Shown here piece after piece: positions 12,120-23,379 of a DNA stretch of 64,000 bases. This stretch comes from Anticarsia gemmatalis. Its lineage: Eukaryota; Arthropoda; Insecta; Lepidoptera; Erebidae. The DNA is taken from positions 8,531,001-8,595,000 of the forward strand of contig NC_134769.1 of assembly GCF_050436995.1 (NCBI RefSeq). The letters are read 5' to 3'. Positions within the stretch are counted from its first letter, which is position 1. Each line of letters begins with the position of its first letter. The notes below the pieces were generated by a model. It did no database searches and was not told where the DNA came from. It was given only the letters and a program-made list of their open reading frames with translations. A program made the position numbers and the translations under genes.

Positions 12120-15100
12120 TTACATACTAATGCTTATAGCATCACTACTAGATGCATTCACGCTAGATTTTGGGTCTTTTTCGCAAAGGAACGGTCTACT
12201 ATTCACACAGAACTGGTCATCTATCCTTCCAGCATCGTCTAACATGCCGCAGTTCAAATGGGCAGTGGGCCCATGTCCGAGGTGCCAAACGTTATACAAT
12301 TCGGCGAATGGTATACCTGTAATAAAACGATATTAATTAACTATAATAAAAACAAATTAATTCAATTTAACCAATTGTTCCACAGCTGGCAAGGATCCTG
12401 TAATAAGGGAGAGGTTAGGCCTTGAGTCCACCAAGCTGGCCCAATGCGGGTTGAGGACTTTGAATGCCTTCAAGAACTATTTTTAAGAATTCTCAGGAAT
12501 GCAAGTTTGTATCACAATGTTTTGCCGTTTTGTTTTGTTACCGTTGGAACAAGTGATAATAATTTCTAATACACACATAACTTCGAAAAGTCATTGGTGT
12601 GTTGCCTCGGGTACGAACCCACGACCACTTGCATGGAAAGTGCGAACTTAAGCCACTGGGCTGGCAAGATTCACAAATTAAAATGCTAATTTAAATCTTT
12701 TCGAAAAATCTGTCTTCGGGTGGACTTACCAGTGATACTTATCCAGCCAATTTCATTGTTCGGCTTGTGCAGACCTATGAAAACTCCAAACCCTTGAGTA
12801 TTATAGTTCATGTCATGTATAGCTTGAGCCTCGTCTCCGTTGTTGATTACGGCTAGGTAGCCTCCTTCAGCCAAGCAAGTTGAGTTTGCCTCAAACCAAG
12901 TCTTATGTTCACCGTGAAACTTGTAACAACTTCCGGTAGCAATGTTTAGTTTATATCCTGTAAGAACACATTAAAATAAAAATCAAATCATTTATTCATT
13001 TAGGTCAAATTCTGACACTAATGATAGTCAATGATACAGAGAGTGAATTTACCGCCAGTTCGGAAGGTAGGGCCAATGAGAAGAGCTGGCAAGAGACTTC
13101 TGGCCACTCTTTTTATTCGCCAAATGGTACTAACAATATTTCTATTAGGTACATATCATTAATGATGAAAGGAGCTGCTACCAACACTACCGAACACACA
13201 TACACACACATAAAAGTATCGGATATATGATGGTTAATAGTTACCTTCGTCATACGTTCCACATGAGGTACCTTCAGGACCCGCTGGTGCCACTAACGCA
13301 GGTACTGGCACCAAAATATCTCGTGCCCGCGGGTTCTTCTCACACACAAACGACCATTCCACGGTACATCTATAGTCGTTCAACCTGCCACGTTTGTCTA
13401 AAGTACCGCAGTTCATGTCGTTTTGTGTGCTGTGACCATCGTGCCACTCGTTGAACAGACTGTTTATATCATCACCTACAACGTTAATATAGAAATTATT
13501 CAAGAAAGACAACGAAAAAGTATTCAGACATATACCCGCACTAAAGCACGGTTGTCCTCCCGGGATAGGAGGTGGGTTAGACCCTGAGTCAATCTCGTTT
13601 CTCATGTCTGGGCGGGGACTTTTCCATCACTCCAAGAGCTTTCGGTATACGGTAAAAGTCTTTCTACAAGGTACTGTCTACAACTGTTTAACAGAATGTC
13701 ATTCTTACCATGAACACTCGTCCAAATGTCATTGTCGTTATAATCTCGAAGTCCTATGTATGTAGCGAATCCGTTGTTAGGGAAGAACTTGTTGCGTATA
13801 ACTCTCGCTTCGTTCTCATCATTGAGGATGACCAGGTAACCACCTTCAGCTGTACACACTGAGCTTGCGTCATCCCAATTCTTTTCCTCGGGATGGTGTT
13901 TGTAACAACTGCCCGTAGATTCTACAAACTTGTATCCTGTGAAACAATGAGTAATCTATATTTAGTAGTAGCTAATATATTTATTATTTTTGTTATGAAA
14001 TGCAGATATTCAATTATTTATACGTAGATAAATAAGTATATTGGACTATGTACCTGTATCAGTTGTGTCACAATCTACTGTGTCTTGTTCTGTGGTGGTC
14101 TGAACGACTGTTTCTGTGGTAGGAGTGTCGGTAATGATCGAAGTTCCACCTGTAGCACCATTGTCAGGTCTCGCTGGTACAGATACTGGCACCGAAATAT
14201 CTCGTGTCCGAGGGTTCTTCTCACACACAAACGACCATTCCACGGTGCATCTGTAGTCGTTCAACCTGCCATGTGTGTCTAGAGTACCGCAGTTCATGTC
14301 GGTTTGTCTGCTGTGACCTTCGTGCCACTCGTTGAACAGACTGTTTAAATCATCACCTACAACGTTTACATATAAATTAGTCAAGAAAGACAACGAAAAA
14401 GTATTCATACATATATTATACCTGCACTTAGGCTAAGTTCATATGACCGCGCGGAGCCGCGCGGAACTTTCGACCGAGCGGTACAGGATCGAAGAAAACA
14501 GCTAGTATCGTCTACATCACCGCGCAATACCGCGCGTCGCGCTCCGACCCGCGCCCAATCTTGTACCGCGCGGTCGAAAGACCCGCGCGGCTCCGAGCGA
14601 TCATATGAATTTAACCTAAGTGCTCATTCACGTTGACTCGCGGGCGCGGTGGCGGGCGCGGTGGCGGGCGCGGTCGCGAAATATCAAACATATGGCGTAG
14701 TTCCCAAGTGTTCACGTAAACCGTTCGCGCGGTCTAAGTAGCGGGCGAGCTAGCGGTGTCGTGCTGCCCGCGCGGCGCGCTCGCGGCAATATCAAACGCG
14801 TGAAGATGTTCGTGTGTGTTCACGTCGAACTAGCGGTGGCGGGCACGATTCACTCGCGACGTCAAGTAAGTTCAACCAGTTTGAGCCGGTTTGAACCAAA
14901 CGCCCGCCTGGCGGCCAACGTGAACACAAATCGCCACGTCCCCGCGCTCGCGACCGCCACCGCGCCCGCGAGTTCCAACGTGAACAAGCACTTAGGCACG
15001 TGTGTCCTCCCGGGATAGGAGGCTACTCAAGTTCGGGTGGGGACTTTTGCATCACTCCAAGAACTTTCGGTATACGGTAAAAGTCTTTCTACAAGGTACT

Positions 15101-18100
15101 GTCTAGAACTGTTTAACAGAATGTCGTTCTTACCATGAACACTCGTCCAAATGTCATTGTCGTTATAATCTCGAAGTCCTATGTATGTAGCGTATCCGTT
15201 GTAAGGGAAGAACTTGTTGCGTATAATTCTCGCTTCGTTCTCATCATTGAGGATGACCAGGTAACCACCTTCAGCTGTACATACTGAGCTTGCGTCGTCC
15301 CAATTCTTTTCCTCGGGATGGTGTTTGTAACAACTGCCCGTAGATTCTACAAACTTATATCCTGTGAAAAAAAGAGTAATCTATATTTAGTTGCAGCTTA
15401 CATATCTATACTAATATTATAAAGCTGAAGAGTTTATTTGTTTGTTTGTTTTTTTTGTTTGGACGCGACAACCTCAGGAACTGTTGCTCCGATTTGAAAA
15501 ATTCTCTAAACTTTAGATAGCCCATTTATTGAGGACTGGCAGAAAATGCTCCTGGCATTAAGTCCGCCTTTATACAGCTCTGTATACAAAGTATAAAATA
15601 AATAAATATATATCATCACGCTACGGCCAATAGGAGCAGAGTACCAGTGAAAAATGTTACAAAAACGGGGAAACATTTCGCCCATTCTCTAATGTGAAGC
15701 AAGCGAAGTTGCGCGGGTCAGCTGGTTTATTATATTTGTTATCAAATGCAGAAATTCTATTTCGACGTACATAAATAAGTACATTAGACTATTTACCTGT
15801 ATCAGTTGTGTCACAATCTACAATGTCTTGTTCTGTGGTGGACTGGACGACTGTTTCTGTGGTGGGAGCGTCGGTTCCAACTGAATCAAGAATAACAGGT
15901 CTCGCTGGTACAGGTACCGGCTCCGAAATATCTCGTGTCCGAGGGTTCTTCTCACACACAAACGACCATTCCACGGTACATCTATAGTCGTTCAACCTGC
16001 CATGTTTGTCTAGAGTACCACAGGTCATGTCGAATTGTCTGCTGTGACCATCGTGCCACTCGTTGAACAGACTGTTTAAATCATCACCTACAACGTTAAT
16101 ATAGAAATTATACAAGAAAGACAACGGAAAAGTATTCAAACATATACCTGCACTTAGGCTAAGTTCATATGACCGCGCAGAGCCGCGCGGAACTTTCGAC
16201 TGAGCGGTACAGGATCGAAGAAAACAGTTAGTATCGTCTACATCACCGCGCGATACCGCGCGTCGCGCTCCGACCCGCGCGCTAGTTCTTGAACCGCCAG
16301 AAACCGCGCGGTTTCAGTATACGTTCTGTATGCGGTGATGTAGACAATACTAACTGCTTACTCCAATCTTGTACCGCGCGGTCAAAAGACCCGCGCGACT
16401 CCGCGCGATCCTTCAAGAACTGTCGGTATACGGTAAAAGTCTTTCTACAAGGTACTGTCTACAACTGTTTAACAGAACGTCATTCTTACCATGAACACTC
16501 GTCCAAATGTCATTGTCGTTATAATCTCGAAGTCCTATGTATGTAGCGTATCCGTTGTAAGGGAAGAACTTGTTGCGTATAATTCTCGCTTCGTTCTCAT
16601 CATTGAGGATGACCAGGTAACCACCTTCAGCTGTACACACCGAGCTTGCGTCGTCCCAATTCTTTTCCTCGGGATGAAGTTTGTAACAACTGCCCGTAGA
16701 TTCTACAAACTTGTATCCTGTGAAACAAAGAGTGATTAATTTTTACTTGCACCCGACGAATTACCGTCTTATATTTGAATTTTATACAAAAATAACGATT
16801 TAAATCTGTACATAAAATAAATCTGTAGGGGGGTCAATTGGGTATAGTCGTATGATAGGTATTTTATCGTCGTAAACATATATGATTTCGCCCGTGAAGA
16901 ACTTTCACACGGATACAAGTACGCTACACAGCAGGTAGGTCGCCGGCAGGAACACGGGAACAAAAGTAACTATGAACGAGGCCAGGACACGGACATGGAC
17001 AGAAGGATGGACACTTGCGAAATGGTTGTAACAAGCGCGGTTTCATGAAGGCAAATTATTTTGAGAGTATCAAGCTTCTCGCGTTTAAACAAATGCAACA
17101 GGACAACATTCACCCAATCAGAGCTGCACGGGTCAGCTAGTTTTGTGAATAAAAAAGTAAGTACATATTCTTTTTTCTAATTACCTGAATCAGTTGTGCC
17201 ACAACGTCCCATCTCTTGTGTATCTGTAGGAGAAGCGTCAGTAACGTTCGAAGCTCCACCTGTAGCACTATTATCAGGTCTCGTTGGTGCAGGTACTGGC
17301 TCCGAAATATCTCGTGTCCGAAGGTTCTTCTCACACACAAACGGAAATTCCACGGCACATCCGTAGTCGTTCAACCTGCCATGTGTGTCTAGAGTACCGC
17401 AGTTCATGTGGGTTTGTCTGCTGTGACCGTAGTGCCACTCGTTGAACAGACTGTTTATATCATCACCTACAACGTTAATATAGGAATTATTTAAGAAAAA
17501 ATATCCAGACATTTAACAATAATGTCCTAGCCGACATCCGAATATTCATCCGATAATTGAAACTAGCCAACGGTGCAGGGCTTTATTAATATTGTCCGAG
17601 GGTGTGCACAATACACAGGTACATTCTCTACTCCTTCACTTTCATGGCCCGGTGGGACAGATAACCGCCACGACCAGTAAGAGATCAGGCGCAGGACCGA
17701 CGGCTTTACACGCTCTCTGAGGCACATATACCCGCACCCAGGCACGTCTCTCCCCGGAATGAGAGTGAGGTTATACCCTCAGTCAATCTCGTGGCTCATG
17801 TCCGGGCGGGGACTTTGTATCTCTCCAAGAACTGTCAATGTATCAGCCAAGGAAATACGACGTGTCCATACGACAAAAGTCTGCTCGCAAGGTAATGTCT
17901 ATAACCGTTTATCAAAGTGTCATTCTTACCATGAACACTCGTCCAAATGTCATTGTCGTTATAATCTCGAAGTCCTATGTATGTAGCGTATCCGTTGTAA
18001 GGGAAGAACTTGTTGCGTATAATTCTCGCTTCGTTCTCATCATTGAGGATGACCAGGTAACCACCTTCAGCTGTACACACTGAGCTTGCGTCGTCCCAAT

Positions 18101-21100
18101 TCTTTTCCTCGGGATGAAGTTTGTAACAACTGCCCGTAGATTCTACAAACTTGTATCCTGTGAAACAATGAGTAATCTATATTTAGTAGTAGCTAATATA
18201 TTTATTATTTTTGTTATGAAATGCAGATATTCAATTATTTATACGTAGGTAAATAAGTATATTGGACTATGTACCTGTATCAGTTGTGTCACAATCTACT
18301 GTGTCTTGTTCTGTGGTGGTCTGAACGACTGTTTCTGTGGTAGGAGCGTCGGTAATGATCGAAGTTCCACCTGTAGCACCATTGTCAGGTCTCGCTGGTA
18401 CAGATACTGGCACCGAAATATCTCGTGCACGCGGGTTCTTCTCACACACAAACGACCATTCCACGGTACATCTGTAGTCGTTCAACCTAACATCTAAGTC
18501 TAGAGTACCGCAGTTTATGTCGGTTTGTCTGCTGTGATCATCGTGCCACTCGTTGAACAGACTGTTGAAATCATCACCTACAACGTTAACATAGAAATTA
18601 TTCAAGAAAAACAACGAAAAAGTGTTCAGACATATACCTGCACTTAGGCACGGTCGTCCTTCCGGGATAGGAGGTGGGTTAGACCCTGAGTCAATCTCGT
18701 TTCTCATGTCTGGGCGGGGACTTTTCCACCACTCCAAGAACTGTCGGTAAAAGTCTTTCTACAAGGTACTGTCTGCAACTGTTTAACAGAACGTCATTCT
18801 TACCATGAACACTCGTCCAAGTGTCATTGTCGTTATAATCTCGAAGTCCTATGTATGTAGCGTATCCGTTGTTAGGGAAGAACTTGTTGCGTATAATTCT
18901 CGCTTCGTTCTCATCATTGAGGATGACCAGGTAACCACCTTCAGCTGTACACACTGAGCTTGCGTCGTCCCAATTCTTTTCCTCGGGATGAAGTTTGTAA
19001 CAACTGCCCGTAGATTCTACAAACTTGTATCCTGTGAAACAATGAGTAAATAATATTTGGTCGCAGCTGACATATATAATCATTCTTCTTACTATTCACC
19101 GTAAATTGCACTGAGTTGATAATTGATTGGGTTTACAATTAATGATAGGAACAATGTGGTTTACAACGACTGTGCAAAGTCTGTACAGGTATCTGTACTG
19201 CAGGTAAACGTGTGCGAGCGTAGAAGTAACCATCAGTAATGAAATCACTGATATAAAACCACACGCAGGCACGGACACATTGCAAGGGACGATGGATAGA
19301 ACTTAAACCACAAATTAATACACCCGAACGGAGCTGCACCAATCAGCTAGTAGACAGATAAAACTATTCACCTGTATCAGTTGTGCCACAATCTGTCACC
19401 ACTCTAGGAGAAAGTGTACTAGTTTGGAGGTTCACTGGTTCTGTAATTGCGGTCCTGGCAACAGGTACTCCGACAGGAGCCGTGATACCGTTCTCCTTGT
19501 AGCACATGTACGGCAGCGGCGCAGAACACGACACCACTCGTATGGTACGACTGTCCATGGCCAAACACTCACCATCACGAGGATCTAACTCCTCGATCAT
19601 GTCACTCACACTCATGTCGTCTAGTGAAACACCTGAAACGTAACAATACTAGCAAGTAGAACGGCTCAGTTACGTGACTTGACAACTTACGATGTCATCA
19701 TTGTGATCAACACGGATATAGTTATGTACTAACCTTCTGAAGACACGAATTGTGGTTTGTGAGAGTGTTCCAGTTTCGCGTTAATGAAGTAAGGCGTTGA
19801 GTGATTATTAACACCGATGAGTGCCATCATCTCATCTCGAAGTTGTTTATTCACAGGAGCCGCTAACACTGCACCTGTCACGTACAAACAAATGTAAGTT
19901 ATTTCTCATAAAATGGCATAATAATGTAACATGTTGAATATAATATCTACCTTCAGTTTTACATTGAGACGCTGCATCTTCGAACGATGAGATGATTTTG
20001 TTTGTTTCTATTGACCCACGTATAGTAGACTCGAAAATATATCTTCCTTGTACATCTATATAACAAAACAATGCGTATTACAGGTAATGAAAATAAATAA
20101 TTGATCCCACCAAAAACATTTTATGTAAGACTAGCTGACCCGCGCATCTTCGCCTGCATCACATAAGAGAGAATGGGTTATAATTTTCCCCGTTTTTATA
20201 ACATTTCTCGTTGCTACTCTGTTCCTATTGGTCGTAGCCTAATGATATATAGCCTATAGTCTTCCTCGACAAATGGGCTATCTAACATTGAAAGATTTTT
20301 CCAAATCGGATCAGTAGTTCCTGAGATGAGCGCGTTCAAACAAACAAACAAACTCTTCAGCTTTATAATATTAGTATAGATGTGGTCAAGATGACCACAT
20401 AAGGTTTTCCCTGTGAAAAAGATCTCATGTATAGCCAAGCTTCTGAATCTACACGGCCTAACTTTACCGAGCCTAACTTCACAAACTCTACATATCAGTA
20501 AAAATGTATAGCCTCGCCGTTTCGCTACCGTCTTGGAGACGCTGCGTATATTTAGTTTCGGAAGTAAGTGACGAAACAATGAGTTACTCTAGATCATAAA
20601 CTCTACTACTATCGACAACCGGCTAGCTATCGAAAAATTTTGTATGAAAATCTAATCAGTGCCTCTAGCGGATGTAGTAGGAAGTATTTTGGCAGTACAT
20701 TTTAAATGTCAAACTCTCGATACTCGATGGTTCTACTTGTACGAGTAAAAAATCACGCTACAGGTAATGAAAAAAAATTATAAAAATCTATTCCCTTTTT
20801 ATCTCTCTTAAAAGACAACTTCCGTACTAAGAATTGCTTTTGTGTCGCGGGGACTTTTACAAACACAAACAACAAACACAAAGTACAGAAACCTGAAACA
20901 ATTATTTGTGGATCGCAAATATAATTGTTCCGTGTGGGAATCGACCCGATGCAATGGTCATGGCGACCTAAACCACTGCGCCACGGAGGCGATATAAATA
21001 TTATAAACTAAATATATACAACTCAAAGGTGACTGACGGACATAGTGATCTATCAATTCACAGCCCGAACCATTGGACGGAACGGGTTGAAATTTGGCAC

Positions 21101-21326
21101 GCAGGTGGATGTTATGACGTAGGAATATCCTATAAAAAAGGATTTAGATCAATTCTACCCCAAAGGGAGAAAAATAGGGGATGAAAGTTTGTATGAAAAT
21201 TCTGTCCTAAGTCACAAACCAGACGAAGTCGCAGGCAAAAGCTAGTACTAATATAAAAGGACACTTACCATTGGTGACGAATAGCACGAGGACACAAACA
21301 CTGATCGTCAGCATATTGACGACCAT
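12120..21326 (-). CDS. CTL-B: secreted lectin with seven C-type lectin domains
   Basis: Complete gene of 16 exons (minus strand, 5' to 3'): 21326-21269, 20055-19951, 19874-19734, 19632-19372, 19031-18804, 18577-18275, 18157-17930, 17466-17185, 16717-16490, 16087-15797, 15361-15134, 14356-14054, 13936-13709, 13475-13245, 12957-12730, 12316-12120. They sum to 3,540 nt, or 1,179 aa plus TAA. Order: signal peptide (19-20 aa); divergent CTLD1 (exons 2-4, ending CSAPLPYMCYKEN); five similar CTLDs joined by Thr/Ser-rich linkers (e.g. TTETVVQTTTEQDTVDC); and a distinct last CTLD (12957-12120) ending in a short Ser-rich tail. Every repeat has six Cys in a long-form CTLD pattern, the first supplied by the preceding linker. 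All introns are phase 1. No membrane anchor is seen, so the product is probably secreted into haemolymph. A role in microbe recognition is inferred from the family. Confidence 0.9.
12996..13105 (-). mobile_element. LINE 3' tail fragment in CTL-B
   Basis: Minus strand AAGAGTGGCCAGAAGTCTCT...GAACTGGCGGTAAATTC...CCTAAATGAATAAATG. The same tail is at 24505-24615, 32050-32135, 34995-35130, 50035-50100 and 52835-52895. Confidence 0.55.
14431..14616. mobile_element. GC-rich foldback element, type 1, in CTL-B
   Basis: The left arm starts GGCTAAGTTCATATGACCGC and the right arm ends with its inverse. Arms of about 65 bp also share CGGAGCCGCGCGG. The centre is partly deleted compared with 16157-16410. 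It is bordered by TTA on the left and TAA on the right. No coding frame. Confidence 0.75.
14620..14991. mobile_element. GC-rich foldback element, type 2, in CTL-B
   Basis: Terminal inverted repeats GTGCT..TTCACGTTG then ACTCGCGGGCGCGGTGGCGG surround a GC-rich centre. It abuts the type 1 element through TAA, so the two form a composite insertion in one intron. A short open frame inside is not a convincing gene. Confidence 0.7.
15405..15725 (+). mobile_element. Helitron-like element (family 1) with LINE-tail insertion
   Basis: Interrupted near 15533-15610 by a fragment with GACTGGCAGAAAATGC and an AAATAAATAAAT tail, resembling a LINE 3' end. CTL-B intron. Confidence 0.65.
16157..16410. mobile_element. 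GC-rich foldback element, type 1, in CTL-B (second copy)
   Basis: Fuller version of 14431-14616: nearly the whole 254 bp folds back on itself (AGTATCGTCTACATCACCGC pairs with its near-inverse about 110 bp on). The outer right end is lost at GATC. Confidence 0.75.
17530..17745 (+). repeat. Interspersed repeat (TAGCCGATATCCGGCTACGG family)
   Basis: The same family is at 30538-30730 and 49327-49550, and on the minus strand at 34895-35255, where a LINE tail interrupts it. Common blocks: CACAGGTACA and CGACACGACCAGTGAGAGG. Probably a SINE; its class is not clear. Confidence 0.55.
20131..20380 (-). mobile_element. Helitron-like element (family 1)
   Basis: TC/CTAG ends on the minus strand, in CTL-B intron 1. 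Confidence 0.75.
20825..20998 (-). mobile_element. tRNA-headed SINE
   Basis: Minus strand begins GCCTCCGTGGCGCAGTGGTT and has a GTCGATTCCCACACGGAA-type B-box; tail with AAAAGTCCCCGCGACACAAA. CTL-B intron 1; a remnant of the tail is at 30053-30160 in CTL-C. Confidence 0.65.
21018..21245 (+). mobile_element. Helitron-like element (family 2)
   Basis: Orthologous to 9048-9276, ending GCAAAAGCTAG then T; CTL-B intron 1. Confidence 0.65.
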
Positions 21327-21380
21327 CGTGTCTCGCGACGATGTACACAACTAACAGTCTTTCCAGCATTATTTACTGTG

Positions 21381-21387
21381 TTATATA
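21381..21387 (-). promoter_or_regulatory. TATA box of CTL-B
   Basis: TATATAA on the minus strand, 55-61 nt upstream of the CTL-B ATG, in the same context as in CTL-A. Confidence 0.55.
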
Positions 21388-21692
21388 CTTCCATATGTAC
21401 TGATTAACTTACAACTTTGAACTTTGTTATCAGAAACATATAATTATATTTATCAGGGTAAATTCCCAATTGCATCCTCGGTCGTAGTTTTGATGTAAAT
21501 ATTGGTGTTTTTATCCGTTCTTCAGAGAGCACGTAAAGCCGCCTAAGTCCTGACCTCACTGGTCGTGTCAGTTTAGCCGTCCAACCGTTCTATCAGAGTG
21601 ATGAAATAGAGCCAGGCAGCCTCTATTTATTTACTACTATATGTTGTGAACACACTTGGATACTCATACTACACTTCTCTCTCTCTCTCTGT

Positions 21693-21946
21693 CTCATCGT
21701 TTGGTTGGTGGTCAACCTAGTGTCAAAGTTGTTCAAGCCACCCGAAAGGCTTTTGACGTGGCTTAACGACTGTTATCATAAGTTGACAGCGACTGGGACT
21801 GACTTTTTACGTGCCCTCCGAAGCACGGAGACGCCCAGTTCAAATACCACTATGCGGTCACCCATCTATAGAATGACCGCGCCAACGTTTTGCTTAACCC
21901 ACAGATCGTTTACCGGACGGTGAGCACAACTGGCTATGGACTATAC
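21693..21946 (-). mobile_element. 5S-rRNA-headed SINE, subfamily 1
   Basis: Duplicate of 10005-10257 in the C-B spacer. Confidence 0.75.
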
Positions 21947-22092
21947 ACTTAACTAAATAGTTATCAGAAGCTGCGTAGTGATTGACTTTATGACAAGTAA
22001 TGCTATTGTAGGAAGGTATGAAACATATTAAACAGACCTACTGTCAGTCCGTTTGCATTAATTTACTACTAATTCAGTAGTAGCATTTTAGC

Positions 22093-22200
22093 TAGGAGGA
22101 GCTCGTGGGTAAGTGACAACAGCCGCACAGATCGATCTCTGAGGTTAAGCTACGCTTGCTAAGGTTGTTTTTTGGTATTTCGCAAGGTACGTGAAATTAT
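22093..22200 (+). mobile_element. 5S-rRNA-headed SINE, subfamily 2, fragment
   Basis: Head only; counterpart of 10398-10500. Confidence 0.55.
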
Positions 22201-22769
22201 TCAACGGATTTTGATGCAAGTTTTTTTAATAAATAAAGCGATTCTATGGGAAGCTTTTTATGTATAATAACATGCTTAATATGATTAGAGAATCAACACT
22301 GATAATTTCAAGATTTCTAATGCTTAGTGTCTTCTGCATAGTTGTCTGGTTTAAATAACACTGATCATCGTAGCTAAATATCGGTCAGGAGGACATTACA
22401 CACAGTTTGTCGATTTTTAATAGCTCGTATGAAAAGTCCCAAGGGATTTCCGATCCCATTTTACAAGGCTCCTGATAGTTATGACGTATCATCAATCAAA
22501 TTTATTTTTAGTGTCAATTTATTTACAATAATAAAATTATCTGCGGTCAGAGATCACTTGTAAAAATATAAAAACATACATAATATTCATTGCCGTGTAA
22601 TTATATTCTTATCATTGTTTGTCTTTTCCATCTCGGTACTATAGAGACCCGGCGACTTTTGGAAGGCGTTTGAGGAATCAAAACCAATACGCCGAGGCCT
22701 TTTTAAGCAATTAGAAAAAGAGAAAGGACATGGGATAAGGACAAAACATAGAAGATGATATTATTATTA

Positions 22770-23036
22770 AAAATATAAATATTATTGGACAACTCACACA
22801 CGGTCATTTGATTCCAAACTAAGCAGAGCTTGTACTATGGTAACCAAATAACTGATAAACATACTTATATACTTCTAAATACATACTTATATAGATACAT
22901 TAACATCCAGGCTCAGAACAAATACTCGTGCTCATCACACAAAGATTTGTCCCGGGTGGGATTCGAACCCACCACACCGGCGCTACGGTTGTTGCGGCGA
23001 GGTGACCGCTTAAACCACTGCGCCAAACGTGCAGAT
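22770..23036 (-). mobile_element. tRNA-headed SINE, absent from the B-A spacer
   Basis: Minus strand GTTTGGCGCAGTGGTTTAAG, then GTGGGTTCGAATCCCACCC. The homologous spacer at about 11780 lacks it. Confidence 0.75.
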
Positions 23037-23044
23037 TAAAGCTT

Positions 23045-23222
23045 GTATTCATAGTGACCAGTGACTGACAACCGATCTTACCGAAGTTTATCCTGTTATA
23101 GCCCAGGTAGCTGGGTTGTGGAAGTGCGATAGGCAGTCGCTTCATGTACAATACTGGTTGTGGGCTGCATCCGGTAAAACTGAAAGCCGACTCCAACATA
23201 TATGGAAAAAAGTGTAGGCTGA
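23045..23222 (+). mobile_element. Subfamily 2 SINE 3' fragment after CTL-C
   Basis: Duplicate of 11790-11965. Confidence 0.55.
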
Positions 23223-23366
23223 TGACCTTCGTACAAGAAGTGTAGGAAACCGCGCTTCAAGTTTAAATAAAACATCTTAGTAAGAAGAAAAATACTTTTT
23301 ATTCTCTTAGCCTATTTTACTAATATTATGAAATATTAGTCTTATAAACTCACAAAGTTTCGAGCC

Positions 23367-23372
23367 TTTATT
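23367..23372 (-). terminator. Polyadenylation signal of CTL-C
   Basis: AATAAA on the minus strand begins 8 nt after the CTL-C stop codon. Confidence 0.45.
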
Positions 23373-23379
23373 TATATAG

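Larger units (their letters stand above)
21388..23366. other. Spacer between CTL-C and CTL-B
   Basis: Paralogous to the B-A spacer but lacking about 700 bp (10500-11230) and gaining the tRNA-headed SINE at 22770-23036. No gene seen. Confidence 0.7.

Noticed and set aside
14761..15018. GC-rich open frame on the plus strand
   Set aside because: It lies within the type 2 foldback element and its arms; the composition reflects the inverted repeats.
22955..23036. Possible tRNA gene on the minus strand
   Set aside because: It has tRNA-like A and B boxes but is followed by a SINE body and does not fold cleanly; scored as a SINE head. The same applies to 20930-20998, 36935-37008, 47181-47255 and 58442-58520.
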